Source: an uncultured Mycoplasmatota bacterium (GTDB taxonomy: Bacteria > Bacillota_I > Bacilli_A > RF39 > UBA660). Taken from it: a DNA stretch of 64,000 bases. The notes under the pieces were generated by a model. The model was not told the origin of the DNA, ran no database searches, and was given only the letters and a program-made list of their open reading frames with translations. Position numbers and translations under genes: made by a program. The DNA is taken from positions 1 through 64,000 of the forward strand of contig URFW01000007.1 in the NCBI GenBank assembly GCA_900547225.1, read 5' to 3'. Positions 1 to 9,604 of this stretch are shown here, piece after piece. Position 1 is the stretch's first letter. The number at the start of each line of letters is the position of its first letter.

Positions 1-31
1 TTTTATTTATTTTTTCAAAGTCTATTTTCAT
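1..31 (-). CDS. 5' end of an unidentified gene, cut by window edge
   Basis: An ATG at 31-29 on the minus strand follows an AGGAG Shine-Dalgarno sequence about 8 bases upstream and opens a frame beginning MKIDFEKINK that runs off the window. It lies downstream of pnp in the same direction. Too little is visible to name a product; the start is supported only by the ribosome binding site and the open frame. Confidence 0.5.
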   Translation of the reverse strand, partial: MKIDFEKINK

Positions 32-63
32 TTTTATGTCTCCTATATTTTAAATTATATCAT

Positions 64-105
64 AAAAAAAGAAGAAATTACTCTTCAGTCTTTTCTTCTT
101 TCTTT
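64..105 (-). terminator. Possible intrinsic terminator overlapping the pnp stop
   Basis: On the minus strand AAAGAAGAAA in the last pnp codons can pair with TTTCTTCTTT just after the stop, followed by a T run. The stem is A/T-rich and weak, so this is a plausible rather than strong terminator. Confidence 0.4.
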
Positions 106-2267
106 TTTGATGGTTTTTCATCTTTAATCTTATCTTTTACTAATACTTCTTTTCTAGATAAGTTTAACTTACCATTTTTAAAGCCTGTTGCTTTAACAAT
201 TATTTCATCTCCAACGTTTACAACATCAGATGTCTTAGCAACTCTCTTATCTGATAATTGAGAGATGTGAACTAATCCTTCGCATCCTTCCCAAAGTTCT
301 ACAAAGCACCCTAATTCTTCTATTACTTTTACAACACGGCCGGTATAAATCTTACCTATTTCTACTTCCTTTATAACGTTTTTAATCATATCAGCAGTCT
401 TATTAATTATATCTCTATCAGTATGATAAATAATTACTCTTCCGTCTTCTTCTATATCTACTTTAACAGCATTCATATCAGTTACAGTCTCAACGTTTGA
501 GGCCTCTAAAATAATCTTTGTAATCATTTCTCCGCCTTTACCAATAACGTCTTTTATCTTTCCAGGATCAATTGTAAATGTAAGAGTTTTAGGAGCATAC
601 TTACTAACTTCTTTTCTTGGTTCTTTTATTTGTTTTGCTATTACCTTTAATATTTCAAGTCTAGCTTTTTTAGCTTGTGCTAATGCCTTACTTAATATTT
701 CTTTAGTAATACCTTTTATTTTTATATCCATTTGAAGTGCACAAATACCATCTTTTGTACCTGCAACCTTAAAGTCCATATCACCTAAATGGTCTTCCAT
801 ACCTTGAATATCAGTTAATATTGTATAGTCATCACCATCTGTAATAAGTCCCATTGCAATACCTGCAACTGGAGCTTTTATTGGTACACCAGCAGCCATT
901 AAAGCCATGCATCCAGCACAAATAGATGCTTGTGATGATGAACCATTTGATTCTAATATTTCTGATACAACACGTACTGTGTATGGAAATTCTTCTTCAG
1001 AAGGCATAACTTGAGCAAGCGCTCTTTCTCCTAATGCACCATGTCCTATTTCACGGCGTCCTGGAGCACCATAACGTCCTGTTTCACCAACAGAAAATTG
1101 TGGGAAGTTATAATGTAACATAAATCTTTTTTGATCTTCTGGAGAAAGACCATCTATTATTTGATGTTCTCCAAGGGCACCTAATGTTACAACTGACAAG
1201 CTTTGTGTTTCACCACGAGTAAATAAAGCAGACCCATGAGTTCTTGGAAGTAAATCAATGTCTGTTGAAAGAGGTCTTATCTCAGTCATTTTTCTTCCAT
1301 CTGCACGTTTTTTCTCTTTAACAACAATCTTTCTAAATACTTCGTATTCAATCATTCCTAAACATAACTTAACCTTTGTTAAAAGTTCGTTTAAAGCGTC
1401 CTTATCTAAATCTTCATTTTCATATTCAAATTTAGCTACTACGTCTTCTTTTACTTTGTCTATTGCAGCATATTTTTCTAGTTTATCTTTAATACGCATT
1501 GCGCTATCTAATGGTTCTTTTGCAAGAGATGAAATCTCATCTTTAAGCTCATCTGTTATTTCTAGAGCTTCATACTCCATTTTTTCTTGACCTATTTCTT
1601 TTATTATTTTATTTTCAAACTTAACTAGTTCTTTTACTGCATCATGACCAAACATTAATGCCTCAAGCATATCATCTTCACTTACTTCTTTAGCTCCTGC
1701 TTCAACCATATTAATTGCATCCATTGTACCTGCAACAGTAAGGTCTATATCTGTTTTTTCTAATTCTTCAACAGTTGGATTAATTATAAATTCTCCATTT
1801 ATTCTTCCTACTTTAACACCTGCGATTGGTCCATCAAAAGGAACCTTACTAATAGATGTTGCAATAGATGATCCAAGCATTGCAGTAAGCTCAGGTGAAT
1901 TATCAGGATCTACTGATAAAACGGTATTTACAACTTGTACTTCATTTCTAAAATCTTCTGGAAATAAAGGACGCATTGGTCTATCTATCATTCTAGCTGC
2001 AAGTGTTGCATTCTCCGTTGGTCTTCCTTCTCTTTTAATAAATCCACCAGGTATTTTACCTACTGAATATAACTTTTCTTGGTATAAAACCATTAAAGGG
2101 AAAAAGTCTGATAATATATTAGCATCATGACTTACACATACAGTTGATAATACTACTGTATCCCCATATCTTACTAATACTGCACCATCAGCTTGTTTAG
2201 CTAATTCTCCTACTTCAACAGTTAATTTTCTACCTCTAAATTCTGTTTCAAATATTCTTTTTTCCAT
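78..2267 (-). CDS. pnp: Polyribonucleotide nucleotidyltransferase (PNPase)
   Basis: Phosphorolytic 3'-5' exoribonuclease of the cytoplasm, active as a trimer in mRNA decay. At 729 residues it has the usual family length. Order seen: first RNase PH domain (about 10-140), all-alpha linker (about 240-320), second RNase PH domain (about 325-540) with [15 protein letters not shown] and the conserved MDFKVAGT, then a KH domain ([11 protein letters not shown], about 565-575) and an S1 domain ([18 protein letters not shown], about 630-700). The tail is a Lys/Glu-rich run typical of Bacilli. It follows rpsO, the classic rpsO-pnp order. The ATG has an AGGAG-type site (ggagatgtaata) just upstream. A terminator-like hairpin lies between rpsO and pnp, so pnp may be expressed by read-through or after processing. 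Identification is certain. Confidence 0.98.
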   Translation of the reverse strand: MEKRIFETEFRGRKLTVEVGELAKQADGAVLVRYGDTVVLSTVCVSHDANILSDFFPLMVLYQEKLYSVGKIPGGFIKREGRPTENATLAARMIDRPMRPLFPEDFRNEVQVVNTVLSVDPDNSPELTAMLGSSIATSISKVPFDGPIAGVKVGRINGEFIINPTVEELEKTDIDLTVAGTMDAINMVEAGAKEVSEDDMLEALMFGHDAVKELVKFENKIIKEIGQEKMEYEALEITDELKDEISSLAKEPLDSAMRIKDKLEKYAAIDKVKEDVVAKFEYENEDLDKDALNELLTKVKLCLGMIEYEVFRKIVVKEKKRADGRKMTEIRPLSTDIDLLPRTHGSALFTRGETQSLSVVTLGALGEHQIIDGLSPEDQKRFMLHYNFPQFSVGETGRYGAPGRREIGHGALGERALAQVMPSEEEFPYTVRVVSEILESNGSSSQASICAGCMALMAAGVPIKAPVAGIAMGLITDGDDYTILTDIQGMEDHLGDMDFKVAGTKDGICALQMDIKIKGITKEILSKALAQAKKARLEILKVIAKQIKEPRKEVSKYAPKTLTFTIDPGKIKDVIGKGGEMITKIILEASNVETVTDMNAVKVDIEEDGRVIIYHTDRDIINKTADMIKNVIKEVEIGKIYTGRVVKVIEELGCFVELWEGCEGLVHISQLSDKRVAKTSDVVNVGDEIIVKATGFKNGKLNLSRKEVLVKDKIKDEKPSKKKEEKTEE

Positions 2268-2290
2268 TATTACATCTCCTTAATCTATAT

Positions 2291-2315
2291 AAAAAGACAC
2301 CCAAAAAAGAGTGCC
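2291..2315 (-). terminator. Terminator or attenuator between rpsO and pnp
   Basis: Read on the minus strand, GGCACTC pairs with GGGTGTC (two G-U pairs) around a six-T loop, followed by TTTTT. It lies after rpsO and before the pnp ribosome binding site, so it would set rpsO mRNA above pnp mRNA. Confidence 0.6.
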
Positions 2316-2331
2316 TACTTTACAAAATAAA

Positions 2332-2598
2332 TTACTTTCTTAATCCTAATGACTTAATTAATTCACGGTATCTATTAATATCAGTCTTCTTAAGGTAATT
2401 AAGTAAATTACGTCTTTTACCAACCTTCATTAATAATCCTCTTTTTGAATGGAAATCATGAATGTTTTCCTTTAAGTGATTAGTTAATACGTTAATTTCT
2501 TCAGTTAAAACTGCAATTTGTACTTCTGGAGAACCAGTATCTCCTTCGTGAGTTGCATACTTCTTTATAATTTCTTGTTTAACTTCTTTTTTTAACAT
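2332..2598 (-). CDS. rpsO: 30S ribosomal protein S15
   Basis: Primary binder of 16S rRNA in the platform of the small subunit. The 88 residues match the normal length and contain [20 protein letters not shown] and the rRNA-contact region [17 protein letters not shown] strong AAGGAGG site precedes the ATG. It has its own promoter and an approximately 84-base leader (see 2599-2682), which fits autoregulation by S15, as known in other bacteria. Confidence 0.98.
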   Translation of the reverse strand: MLKKEVKQEIIKKYATHEGDTGSPEVQIAVLTEEINVLTNHLKENIHDFHSKRGLLMKVGKRRNLLNYLKKTDINRYRELIKSLGLRK

Positions 2599-2682
2599 AA
2601 GTATATTCCTCCTTTTTTTATTTATTCGCCTATACCTAAGATGTGGTTAGGAGTACTTTCCAAACACCCGAGATAAGGTAAC
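2599..2682 (-). promoter_or_regulatory. rpsO leader, candidate S15 autoregulatory RNA
   Basis: The transcript between the predicted start near 2682 and the rpsO ATG is about 84 bases. It carries a small hairpin (CCTAACCACATCTTAGG) and a G-rich stretch (CTCGGGTGTTTGG) that could form alternative pairings, ending in AAGGAGG. S15 leaders are structurally diverse among phyla, so the proposal rests on position and fold potential only. Confidence 0.4.
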
Positions 2683-2688
2683 ACTAAT

Positions 2689-2717
2689 AATATACATTAT
2701 TTTAACCATTTATGCAA
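2689..2717 (-). promoter_or_regulatory. Sigma-A-type promoter for rpsO
   Basis: On the minus strand TTGCAT (2717-2712) and TATATT (2694-2689) are separated by 17 bases. The -35 element overlaps the 3' end of the small gene at 2697-2906. This gives rpsO its own transcription start near 2682. Confidence 0.6.
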
Positions 2718-2906
2718 GTCATTTTCTTCATGTTGTAAACTATTTGTTTCATTTGCATCTACAAATCTTAACGTTAATTCTCCAGAATTATATTCTGAGA
2801 TTAATTTTTCTGTTCTCTCCTTAGGTACTTTGGTAACCTCATTTTCTTTATATTTACCATCTATAGTACCTATAATTACTTCCTCAGTACCTTTATAAAT
2901 TTCCAT
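2697..2906 (-). CDS. Small acidic protein of unknown function
   Basis: This is a 69-residue soluble protein beginning MEIYKGTEEVIIGTIDGKYK. It is rich in Glu, Lys and Thr and has no signal peptide, membrane segment or recognised motif. It sits 13 bases after truB in the same direction and before rpsO, the place where ribF often lies in Bacilli, but it has no resemblance to RibF. An AAGGATGAT site upstream supports translation. Probably co-transcribed with truB; function unknown. Confidence 0.65.
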   Translation of the reverse strand: MEIYKGTEEVIIGTIDGKYKENEVTKVPKERTEKLISEYNSGELTLRFVDANETNSLQHEENDLHKWLK

Positions 2907-2919
2907 ATTATCATCCTTT

Positions 2920-3771
2920 CTATATAAACATTTTATATGGTTTCAACTTACTTTTATCTTTGTCATATATTTTATATATTGCAATTACACTATCATTATA
3001 TATAAAAGTTACCATACTAGTATTATATTCATTATTTATTAATGCACCATTTTTAACTTTTTCAAACAATGTGTTACTTATTATAACACAATTTTCATCT
3101 TTTAAAACATCAGTTATTGTTAAAACATTATAGTTATTATTTTCCATATTTTCTAAAGTATATGAATTATTTATAGAAAATTTACCTTGTTTTGTTCTTA
3201 CCAAATCACTCATTACTCCTATTACACCTAATTTATCATTAATATCTTTAATTAAACTTCTTATATATGTTCCTTTAGATACCGTTACCTTAAATTTATA
3301 ATAGTCACTACCGAATTCTATCAATTTTATTTTTTTTATTTCAACCATTCTTTTTGGGATTGTAACTTCTTTTTTTGCTCTTGCATATTCATACAACTTT
3401 TTACCATTTACCTTAACTGCAGAATAAATTGGAACCTCCTGATTATACGTACCAATAAATGAATTTAATACGTTTACTAGCTTATCTTTGTCAAGATTTA
3501 CACACTTTTTTTCTATAATAGTTCCATCGGTATCTAATGTGTCTGTTAAAATACCTAATTTAACAGTTGCAACATACTCTTTATCATTTGATGTTAAAGT
3601 CTCCACTAACTTAGTTGCTTTTCCTACGCATAACACTAAAACCCCCGTTGCAATGGGATCCAAAGTTCCAGTATGCCCAACCTTTTTAGTATTTAATAGT
3701 TTACACACTTTATTTACAACTTCACGGCTAGTTATTCCTTTTGGTTTATTAATTACTATTATTCCATCCAT
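2920..3771 (-). CDS. truB: tRNA pseudouridine(55) synthase
   Basis: TruB converts uridine 55 in the T loop of tRNAs to pseudouridine. The N-terminal catalytic domain shows INKPKGITSREVVNKV and the catalytic-Asp motif HTGTLDPIATGVLVLCVGKA (about 36-55). RSLIKDIN (about 172-179) is the later conserved block. The 283-residue length fits bacterial TruB, with a divergent C-terminal part in place of a clear PUA domain. In many Bacilli truB follows rbfA directly; here two extra genes intervene and a new promoter at 5308-5336 probably drives it together with the coiled-coil gene. Confidence 0.97.
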   Translation of the reverse strand: MDGIIVINKPKGITSREVVNKVCKLLNTKKVGHTGTLDPIATGVLVLCVGKATKLVETLTSNDKEYVATVKLGILTDTLDTDGTIIEKKCVNLDKDKLVNVLNSFIGTYNQEVPIYSAVKVNGKKLYEYARAKKEVTIPKRMVEIKKIKLIEFGSDYYKFKVTVSKGTYIRSLIKDINDKLGVIGVMSDLVRTKQGKFSINNSYTLENMENNNYNVLTITDVLKDENCVIISNTLFEKVKNGALINNEYNTSMVTFIYNDSVIAIYKIYDKDKSKLKPYKMFI

Positions 3772-3826
3772 TTATATCACCTTTTTAATTTTATCATACA
3801 AAAAATAAAAAAGGATAAAAATATCC

Positions 3827-5272
3827 TTATTTTACTATTTGTCTTTGATTCTTTTCTATATTTTCACTTTCACTATCAACATAGCTATATAATTTCTGAT
3901 CACAATCGTAATAGTAATCATCAACGTTTCTACGATAATATACTATATCTAAAATCTTTGTTATAAGCACATTATATCTATTCTCATCTATTAGCTTATT
4001 TTGAAATGCTTTTTCTACCTCGTATTTTGCCTCTTCAGCAACAAAATCAAACGAATAAGAACAATTTCCAGAAACTTTAATTTCATCTGGCATTGTTTTT
4101 AATAATTCTATCCACGTTTCCACTTTAGCTTCAGAACGATTATTTAATAAGTGATTAAATAATCTCTTTGAAATTGCTTTATTTGCTACATCATAAATTT
4201 TTCTATCACGTTTTTTCAACTTGTTTGCGCCATCAAGTAGTAACGCTAATTTCATTTTTGATAAGTTATTCTTTTTAACTAATATAAAGATAGTATCCAT
4301 AAAATTAACGTTTTCATTTTTCTTTAACTTTCCCTTTATTCTTTTTCCATTTAATTTTAAAATTTGTCTAAAGCTCTTTTTTTCTACTTCTTCGTCTGCT
4401 ATTTCTTCTGCTTCCTTTTTCATAGCATCTCTTTTTATATCAGTATTATAACTTGCTATAATTGAATTCATCATATCAAAATCTTCTTTTCTTAACAAGT
4501 CTTTAGTTTCATCAAAACTAGTAAGTTTAATTAAAGCATCTTTGAAAAAGTCAATTTGAGCCTTTCTTTTGGAAGCATCAGAATATAAATTTGTAGCTTC
4601 CTTTTTCAAATCTTCTCTAAATTTTTCAAGTAATTTTTCCGGCGGAATATATCCATCTGTTGTACTTGATTTAGTATTTTCGTTATCATTTTCCTTGGAT
4701 TCTTCAGGTGAAGACTCACTTCCAACACTAATAGGACTAATAGTTTTAGGTTTTGTAATACCATCAAAACCATATACGCTAGTTAATTTTATAACTTTAT
4801 CAGATAGTTTAATAATACTATCATAATCTTTTTGTAAAGCTTCTAAAGATTTCTTTATAGAACCTGCTTCGTCTGATAATTTAGTAATTCTTGAAAAATT
4901 ATCATTTTTTATTGCGACTTCTATATTATTTTTTGTTTGTCTTAATTGTGAAGTTTTATCAAAGATTTCCTTTTCAATCTCTTGTTTTTTAGAGACTACT
5001 TTATCAGCAATCTTTTGAATAATTTCTTCCTTTTTAGCATTAAAAGATTCTAATAATCTTTTTTCAGCAACTGTTATTTGTTTTGTTAGAACTTCAATCT
5101 GATTTTCTATAACTAATTTTTTATCAGATGATGTATTTTTTAATTCATTCTTTTTATCAAATAATTGTTGTTTTAAATCACCAGTCGTATTTGAAATAGA
5201 TAAACTCATCTCTCTATCCATTTGTTGTACTTCAAGCATTGTTTTTTCTAAATCAATAATTAAATTTTTCAT
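3827..5272 (-). CDS. Large coiled-coil protein of unknown function
   Basis: About 481 residues starting MKNLIIDLEK. I chose this ATG because it follows an AGAGGGGG ribosome site and because a farther upstream start would overlap the -10 element of the promoter at 5308-5336. The first 160 residues are heptad-rich Lys/Glu/Leu coiled coil. A Ser/Asp/Glu-rich spacer follows (about 175-205), then a helical region (about 210-460) without transmembrane segments. There is no signal peptide. It stands between a kinase-like membrane protein gene and truB, a place where Bacilli usually have no gene. I do not recognise the family; a structural or scaffold role is possible but not shown. Confidence 0.7.
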   Translation of the reverse strand: MKNLIIDLEKTMLEVQQMDREMSLSISNTTGDLKQQLFDKKNELKNTSSDKKLVIENQIEVLTKQITVAEKRLLESFNAKKEEIIQKIADKVVSKKQEIEKEIFDKTSQLRQTKNNIEVAIKNDNFSRITKLSDEAGSIKKSLEALQKDYDSIIKLSDKVIKLTSVYGFDGITKPKTISPISVGSESSPEESKENDNENTKSSTTDGYIPPEKLLEKFREDLKKEATNLYSDASKRKAQIDFFKDALIKLTSFDETKDLLRKEDFDMMNSIIASYNTDIKRDAMKKEAEEIADEEVEKKSFRQILKLNGKRIKGKLKKNENVNFMDTIFILVKKNNLSKMKLALLLDGANKLKKRDRKIYDVANKAISKRLFNHLLNNRSEAKVETWIELLKTMPDEIKVSGNCSYSFDFVAEEAKYEVEKAFQNKLIDENRYNVLITKILDIVYYRRNVDDYYYDCDQKLYSYVDSESENIEKNQRQIVK

Positions 5273-5307
5273 GATTCTTTTCCCCCTCTTTGCTTTAAAT
5301 GCCTCAT

Positions 5308-5336
5308 ATACTATCACAAATACTAAATCTTGTCAA
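5308..5336 (-). promoter_or_regulatory. Strong sigma-A promoter for the coiled-coil gene and truB
   Basis: On the minus strand a perfect TTGACA (5336-5331) and TAGTAT (5313-5308) are separated by 17 bases. Transcription would start near 5301, about 30 bases before the ATG at 5272. It lies just after a terminator, so it starts a new unit here. Confidence 0.8.
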
Positions 5337-5344
5337 CAAGAAAC

Positions 5345-5367
5345 GAAAAAACAGGTATTATTACCTG
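5345..5367 (-). terminator. Terminator at the end of the GNAT-kinase gene
   Basis: Minus-strand CAGGTA pairs with TACCTG around a four-base loop and is followed by TTTTTT. The stem overlaps the stop codon of the upstream gene. Confidence 0.75.
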
Positions 5368-6722
5368 CCACATTTAAATAAAACATATCCTACTATTGCT
5401 ATTACAACTATCATTATAGAAAGTATAATAACACTTATTTTACCACTTTTGGTAATTGGAAGTGATGAATCATCAGTATCATCATACATGTTAGATAAGT
5501 ACTTCTCATACGAATCAGATAAGTAAAAACGATCCTTTGTTTTAAAAATACTTTCAAAGTAGTTTTTAAAACTAACTGGTAATTTTCCCTTGTTCTTATT
5601 ATATATTTTTTCAACATCTAAAGATGACGCATCATTATTTATTTTTTCATCCGTTAATAGTTCTAAACTAGTTACCGCAAAAGCATACAAATCAGTTTTA
5701 TCTGATACAATTTTATATATAGGATCTTGATATTTTAAAGATACTTCATCATTTACAACGTTTTTTTTCACTACAAAACCATCACAATCGATTAACCTTA
5801 TATTACCATTTTTGTCAGAAAAAATATTATCAAGATTCAAATCACAAATATAAATTTTTTTTCTATGAAGTTTTTTCATAACCTCTTCTATTTTTTTAAT
5901 CTTTTCTATCTTCTCTTCAAAACTATATTTCTCAGTGTTTTTGCACAATGCCTCACCTTCAGGTAAACATTCCATTATATAACCCACAAATACTCCATCA
6001 TAATAAACAAGATGTTTAGGTTTAACTATTTCATCTACATCAATATTTTTTAAATATCTAAGAGTTTCTTCTCTATCTTTTATATATGTAAATGAAGTTG
6101 AGGTAAACATTTTAAGAATTCTTCCATCTTGAGTCAAATATATATTCCCTGATCTTCCAGAAGCTATTTTTTTAACTAGTTTTAAATCTTTATAATTTAC
6201 TGAATCTTTTGGTATATCCCTAAATTTATCATTTAATCTTCTTGTTGCTACCGCCGATGACACGTTTATGCTAAGCATACTTCCAATTTCATTAATACCA
6301 ACTTCATAAAAGCCAATTGATCTATATATTGCAAGAGTTTTTGAATCATGTTCATCAACTGTTACAAACGCACTTCTAGAGCCAACTTCTCCCGCAACAT
6401 AAATAACTGCCTCCGCTAGTAACCCTTCCATATTTTTATCCTTAAACTCATCCAGTACGTATAATTTATTTATTTCAACATTAGATGAGTTATTACTAGC
6501 TTTAAATTCAAATGTTGCATACCCAATTAACATATCATTAGTTTGTATAACAATTGTTATTTTATTTTTAAAATACTCTGGTACTATGTAATCATCAATA
6601 TCCGTCAAACAATCCCTCTTCAATGTTTCACTTGAAAAAGTATTAATTATATCCGCAAAAATATCAAAGTCAGTTTCAAGTATTCCAACGTTAAGATTTT
6701 CTTTTTTAACTAAATTAATCAT
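5361..6722 (-). CDS. GNAT-like domain fused to a kinase-fold domain with C-terminal membrane anchor
   Basis: A 453-residue protein with three visible parts. Residues about 1-150 look like a GNAT acetyltransferase fold (INKLYVLDEFKDKNMEGLLA, then a YRSIGFYEVG end block). Residues about 175-400 look like a protein-kinase fold: glycine-rich loop KKIASGRSGNIYL, catalytic loop YICDLNLDNIF (Asp and Asn kept, with C-D-L replacing the usual H-R-D or H-G-D) and metal-binding LIDCDGF. One membrane segment near residues 426-449 (VIILSIMIVVIAIVGYVLF) ends in a short basic tail, so the enzyme domains would face the cytoplasm. It lies between rbfA and a promoter/terminator pair. The substrate is unknown and both domain calls are by motif only. 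Confidence 0.7.
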   Translation of the reverse strand: MINLVKKENLNVGILETDFDIFADIINTFSSETLKRDCLTDIDDYIVPEYFKNKITIVIQTNDMLIGYATFEFKASNNSSNVEINKLYVLDEFKDKNMEGLLAEAVIYVAGEVGSRSAFVTVDEHDSKTLAIYRSIGFYEVGINEIGSMLSINVSSAVATRRLNDKFRDIPKDSVNYKDLKLVKKIASGRSGNIYLTQDGRILKMFTSTSFTYIKDREETLRYLKNIDVDEIVKPKHLVYYDGVFVGYIMECLPEGEALCKNTEKYSFEEKIEKIKKIEEVMKKLHRKKIYICDLNLDNIFSDKNGNIRLIDCDGFVVKKNVVNDEVSLKYQDPIYKIVSDKTDLYAFAVTSLELLTDEKINNDASSLDVEKIYNKNKGKLPVSFKNYFESIFKTKDRFYLSDSYEKYLSNMYDDTDDSSLPITKSGKISVIILSIMIVVIAIVGYVLFKCGR

Positions 6723-6821
6723 CTATATCACCAGCCGCATTCTGTATCATTAATATAATTATATATTATTTTTCTTTTAATTTCTACAAAAAAACAAAAA
6801 AAGATAGAAAAATCTACCTTT

Positions 6822-7163
6822 TTAATCTTTGTTTATTTTATTTATTATGTTTTCTATTTTATTTCCATACTCAACTGATTCATCATATATAAATCTTAAA
6901 TCTGGAATTCTTCTTATCTCTAGCTTTCTTTTAGCAAGTTCGGTCTTAATAAATCCTTTTGCTCCATTTAGATCATGCAAACACTTATCTTTCTTATTTT
7001 GATCTAAAACAGTACAGTAAACTTGCGCTAAAGAAAGGTCAGTATCTACCTTACAATAAGTAATTGTTACAAACTTAATATCTTCATCATTTACTTCATT
7101 TTGTAATATGTCACTTATTTCTCTTACTAATAAATTTGCTATTCTTTCTGTTTTAACGCTCAT
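6822..7163 (-). CDS. rbfA: 30S ribosome-binding factor A
   Basis: RbfA helps late maturation of the 30S subunit around the 5' end of 16S rRNA. The 113-residue KH-type protein shows the family start (RIANLLVREISDILQNEV) and end (RRIPDLRFIYDESVEYGNKI). It follows infB by 3 bases, the standard arrangement in the nusA-infB operon. Confidence 0.97.
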   Translation of the reverse strand: MSVKTERIANLLVREISDILQNEVNDEDIKFVTITYCKVDTDLSLAQVYCTVLDQNKKDKCLHDLNGAKGFIKTELAKRKLEIRRIPDLRFIYDESVEYGNKIENIINKINKD

Positions 7164-7166
7164 AAC

Positions 7167-9302
7167 TTACCTCTTTATTTCAACAAGTTCATATGCTTCT
7201 ATAATATCTTTTTCTTTAATATCACCGTAATTTTCTAGTGTAATACCACATTCAAATCCGGCTTTTACTTCTTTTGCTTGGTTCTTTTCCCTTTGAATTG
7301 TGTTAATTGCACCATCATATATTACAACTCCATCACGGATAACACGTGCTTTAGCACCCATTTTCACTACACCATCTAAAACGTAACATCCTGCGATATT
7401 ACCAGTTTTAGAGAATTTATATATCTTTCTTATTTCAGCTGAACCAATTGTTTTTTCTTCATATTCAGGATCTAGCATACCTTTCATAGCAGCTTCCATT
7501 TCTTCTACTACTTTATAAATTATGTTATGAAGTCTAACATCTACACCATATTCTTTTGCAATATCAAGTATTTTAGCTGATGGTCTTACGTTAAATCCAA
7601 TTATGATTGCACTAGATGCATTAGCTAAAACAATATCACTTTCAGTAATAGTACCAACACCACTTCTTATAACGTTTAATTTACATCCTTCAACATTTAT
7701 TTTAGATAACGTGTTTTTAACAGCTTCTTCACTACCTTTAACATCTGCTTTTAACACGATGTTAATTTCTTTTAACCCTTCTGATATCTTACCAAATAAA
7801 TCATCCAAGCTTATTGCACTAGCTAGCGTATTTGATTTTAACTTAGCTACTTCACTTCTTTGCTCTGCAACGCTGTGAGCTTGCTTTTCTGATTCAAAGG
7901 CCATGAATTTATCACCTGCTGTTGGAACTCCTGATATACCAGTTACAGAAACAGGGGATGAAGGAAGTGCTTCAACAACTTCTTCGCCTAAATCATTTTT
8001 AAGTGTTCTTACCTTACCAAAATACTCCCCAATAACAACTGGGTCTCCTAATCTTAAAGTACCATTTTGAACAAGTAAAGTAACAACTGAACCTACGTTT
8101 TTATCCAGTTTAGATTCTATTACGGTACCCATTGCATAACGTTTTGGATTAGCCTTTAATTCTTGCATTTCAGCTATAAATAACAGGTTTTCTAATAATT
8201 TATCAATTCCTTCATGAGTTTTTGCAGAAATAGGAACAAATAATGTATCTCCACCCCAAGAATCAGGTGTAAGACCATGTTCACTCATTTCACGCATTAC
8301 TCTGTCAGGATCAGCTCCTGGTTTATCCATTTTATTTATCGCAACTATAATTGGAACTTTTGCTGCTTTTGCATGATCAATTGCTTCTATTGTTTGAGGC
8401 ATAACACCATCATCTGCTGCAACAATTATAATTACTATATCAGTAATAGATGCACCTCTTGCCCTCATTTCAGTAAATGCAGCATGCCCTGGAGTATCAA
8501 TAAAAGTTATTTTCTTACCATTATAACTTACTTGGTATGCTCCTATATGCTGAGTTATACCACCAAATTCGCCTTCTATTACGTGACTTTGTCTAATGGC
8601 ATCTAAAAGAGACGTTTTACCATGGTCAACGTGTCCCATTATTGTTACAACAGGAGGTCTTTCTTCTAGATCCTTTGGATCATCTGTTACCTCAAACTTT
8701 TCAAAGTTTGCAATGTCTTGCGTTTCTTCTCTTTTTAATTCTTTATTATATTCTAACGCGATAACTGATGCATCATCAAAACTTATTGATGCATTCATAC
8801 TAGCCATAATACCTAAAGTCATTAATTTCTTAATTAAATCAGTAACCGAAACAGAAAGTTCTTTTGCAAACTCCTTAATTGTCATTCCTTCTTTGTATAA
8901 AATAATGTTAGAGTTAGACTCCGTTTCATTAGAAACTAGTTTTTCCTTGTTTTTATACATTTCTTTTTTAGCTTTTTTAATATCTTTTTTATCGTTTTTC
9001 TTATTTTTCTTCTTTTGTTTAACTGGTTTTGGCTCACTGTTATAAACCGCATCCTTTTTATCTATTAAAGTATCAATAGCTTCGTCATAATAATCATCTT
9101 CGTCCATTTTTTTGATTATTTCTTCATCTACTACGCTTTCTTCTTCTGGTTCGTTTGAAAACGCATTATCAAGTTCAACGATAGAATCATCCGAAAGCAT
9201 ATCGTCTTCATTTTTAACATCAATTCCTAACTTACCACACATCTTTATTATTTCTTCTACACTTTTATTCATATCTTGTGCATATTCTAAAACACTCATC
9301 AT
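7167..9302 (-). CDS. infB: Translation initiation factor IF-2
   Basis: GTPase that places fMet-tRNA on the 30S subunit. 711 residues: a short IF2-N helix ([16 protein letters not shown]), a charged Lys/Glu linker (about 40-130), a second IF2-N repeat ([20 protein letters not shown]), then the G domain with [27 protein letters not shown] and NKMDKP, followed by domains II-IV. It lies between ylxR and rbfA. Two consecutive ATG codons occur at the start; the first is given, preceded by a GAAAGGGG site. Confidence 0.98.
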   Translation of the reverse strand: MMSVLEYAQDMNKSVEEIIKMCGKLGIDVKNEDDMLSDDSIVELDNAFSNEPEEESVVDEEIIKKMDEDDYYDEAIDTLIDKKDAVYNSEPKPVKQKKKNKKNDKKDIKKAKKEMYKNKEKLVSNETESNSNIILYKEGMTIKEFAKELSVSVTDLIKKLMTLGIMASMNASISFDDASVIALEYNKELKREETQDIANFEKFEVTDDPKDLEERPPVVTIMGHVDHGKTSLLDAIRQSHVIEGEFGGITQHIGAYQVSYNGKKITFIDTPGHAAFTEMRARGASITDIVIIIVAADDGVMPQTIEAIDHAKAAKVPIIVAINKMDKPGADPDRVMREMSEHGLTPDSWGGDTLFVPISAKTHEGIDKLLENLLFIAEMQELKANPKRYAMGTVIESKLDKNVGSVVTLLVQNGTLRLGDPVVIGEYFGKVRTLKNDLGEEVVEALPSSPVSVTGISGVPTAGDKFMAFESEKQAHSVAEQRSEVAKLKSNTLASAISLDDLFGKISEGLKEINIVLKADVKGSEEAVKNTLSKINVEGCKLNVIRSGVGTITESDIVLANASSAIIIGFNVRPSAKILDIAKEYGVDVRLHNIIYKVVEEMEAAMKGMLDPEYEEKTIGSAEIRKIYKFSKTGNIAGCYVLDGVVKMGAKARVIRDGVVIYDGAINTIQREKNQAKEVKAGFECGITLENYGDIKEKDIIEAYELVEIKR

Positions 9303-9322
9303 GAGACAAATCGCCCCTTTCT

Positions 9323-9586
9323 TTATTTATTTATAGCTTTTTCTAACTCCTCATATACCTCCTCAGGTATTAAAACTTCTAAATATTTTTCTAAGGCTTT
9401 AGTTTTTCTTGCCATATCTACTACTTCTAAATCTTTCTTTAGGTATGCTCCTCTTCCGTTTTGCTTGCCAGACTTATCAACCGTTACTTTACCGGTATTA
9501 TCTCTTACTACCCTAATTAATTCTTTTTTAGGATATTTTTCTTTAGTTACAACACAAGTACGCATAGGAACTTTTTTTTGTTTCAT
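9323..9586 (-). CDS. rnpM: RNase P modulator RnpM (YlxR, DUF448)
   Basis: An 87-residue basic protein with the family signature MRTCVVTKEKYPKKELIRVV, the NGRGAYL motif and the usual length. YlxR of Bacillus subtilis has been described as an RNase P-binding modulator. Position between nusA and infB is the conserved one. No L7Ae-like gene (YlxQ) follows, although many Firmicutes have one there. Confidence 0.93.
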   Translation of the reverse strand: MKQKKVPMRTCVVTKEKYPKKELIRVVRDNTGKVTVDKSGKQNGRGAYLKKDLEVVDMARKTKALEKYLEVLIPEEVYEELEKAINK

Positions 9587-9604
9587 TTTAAATTACACCA
9601 TCCT

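Noticed and set aside
1258..1590. Plus-strand open frame inside pnp and many similar frames elsewhere (for example 3488, 8596, 24285, 45660, 48809, 57950)
   Set aside because: They lie antisense to well-supported genes, have no ribosome sites and have the low-complexity Ser/Phe/Ile composition of shadow frames in AT-rich DNA.
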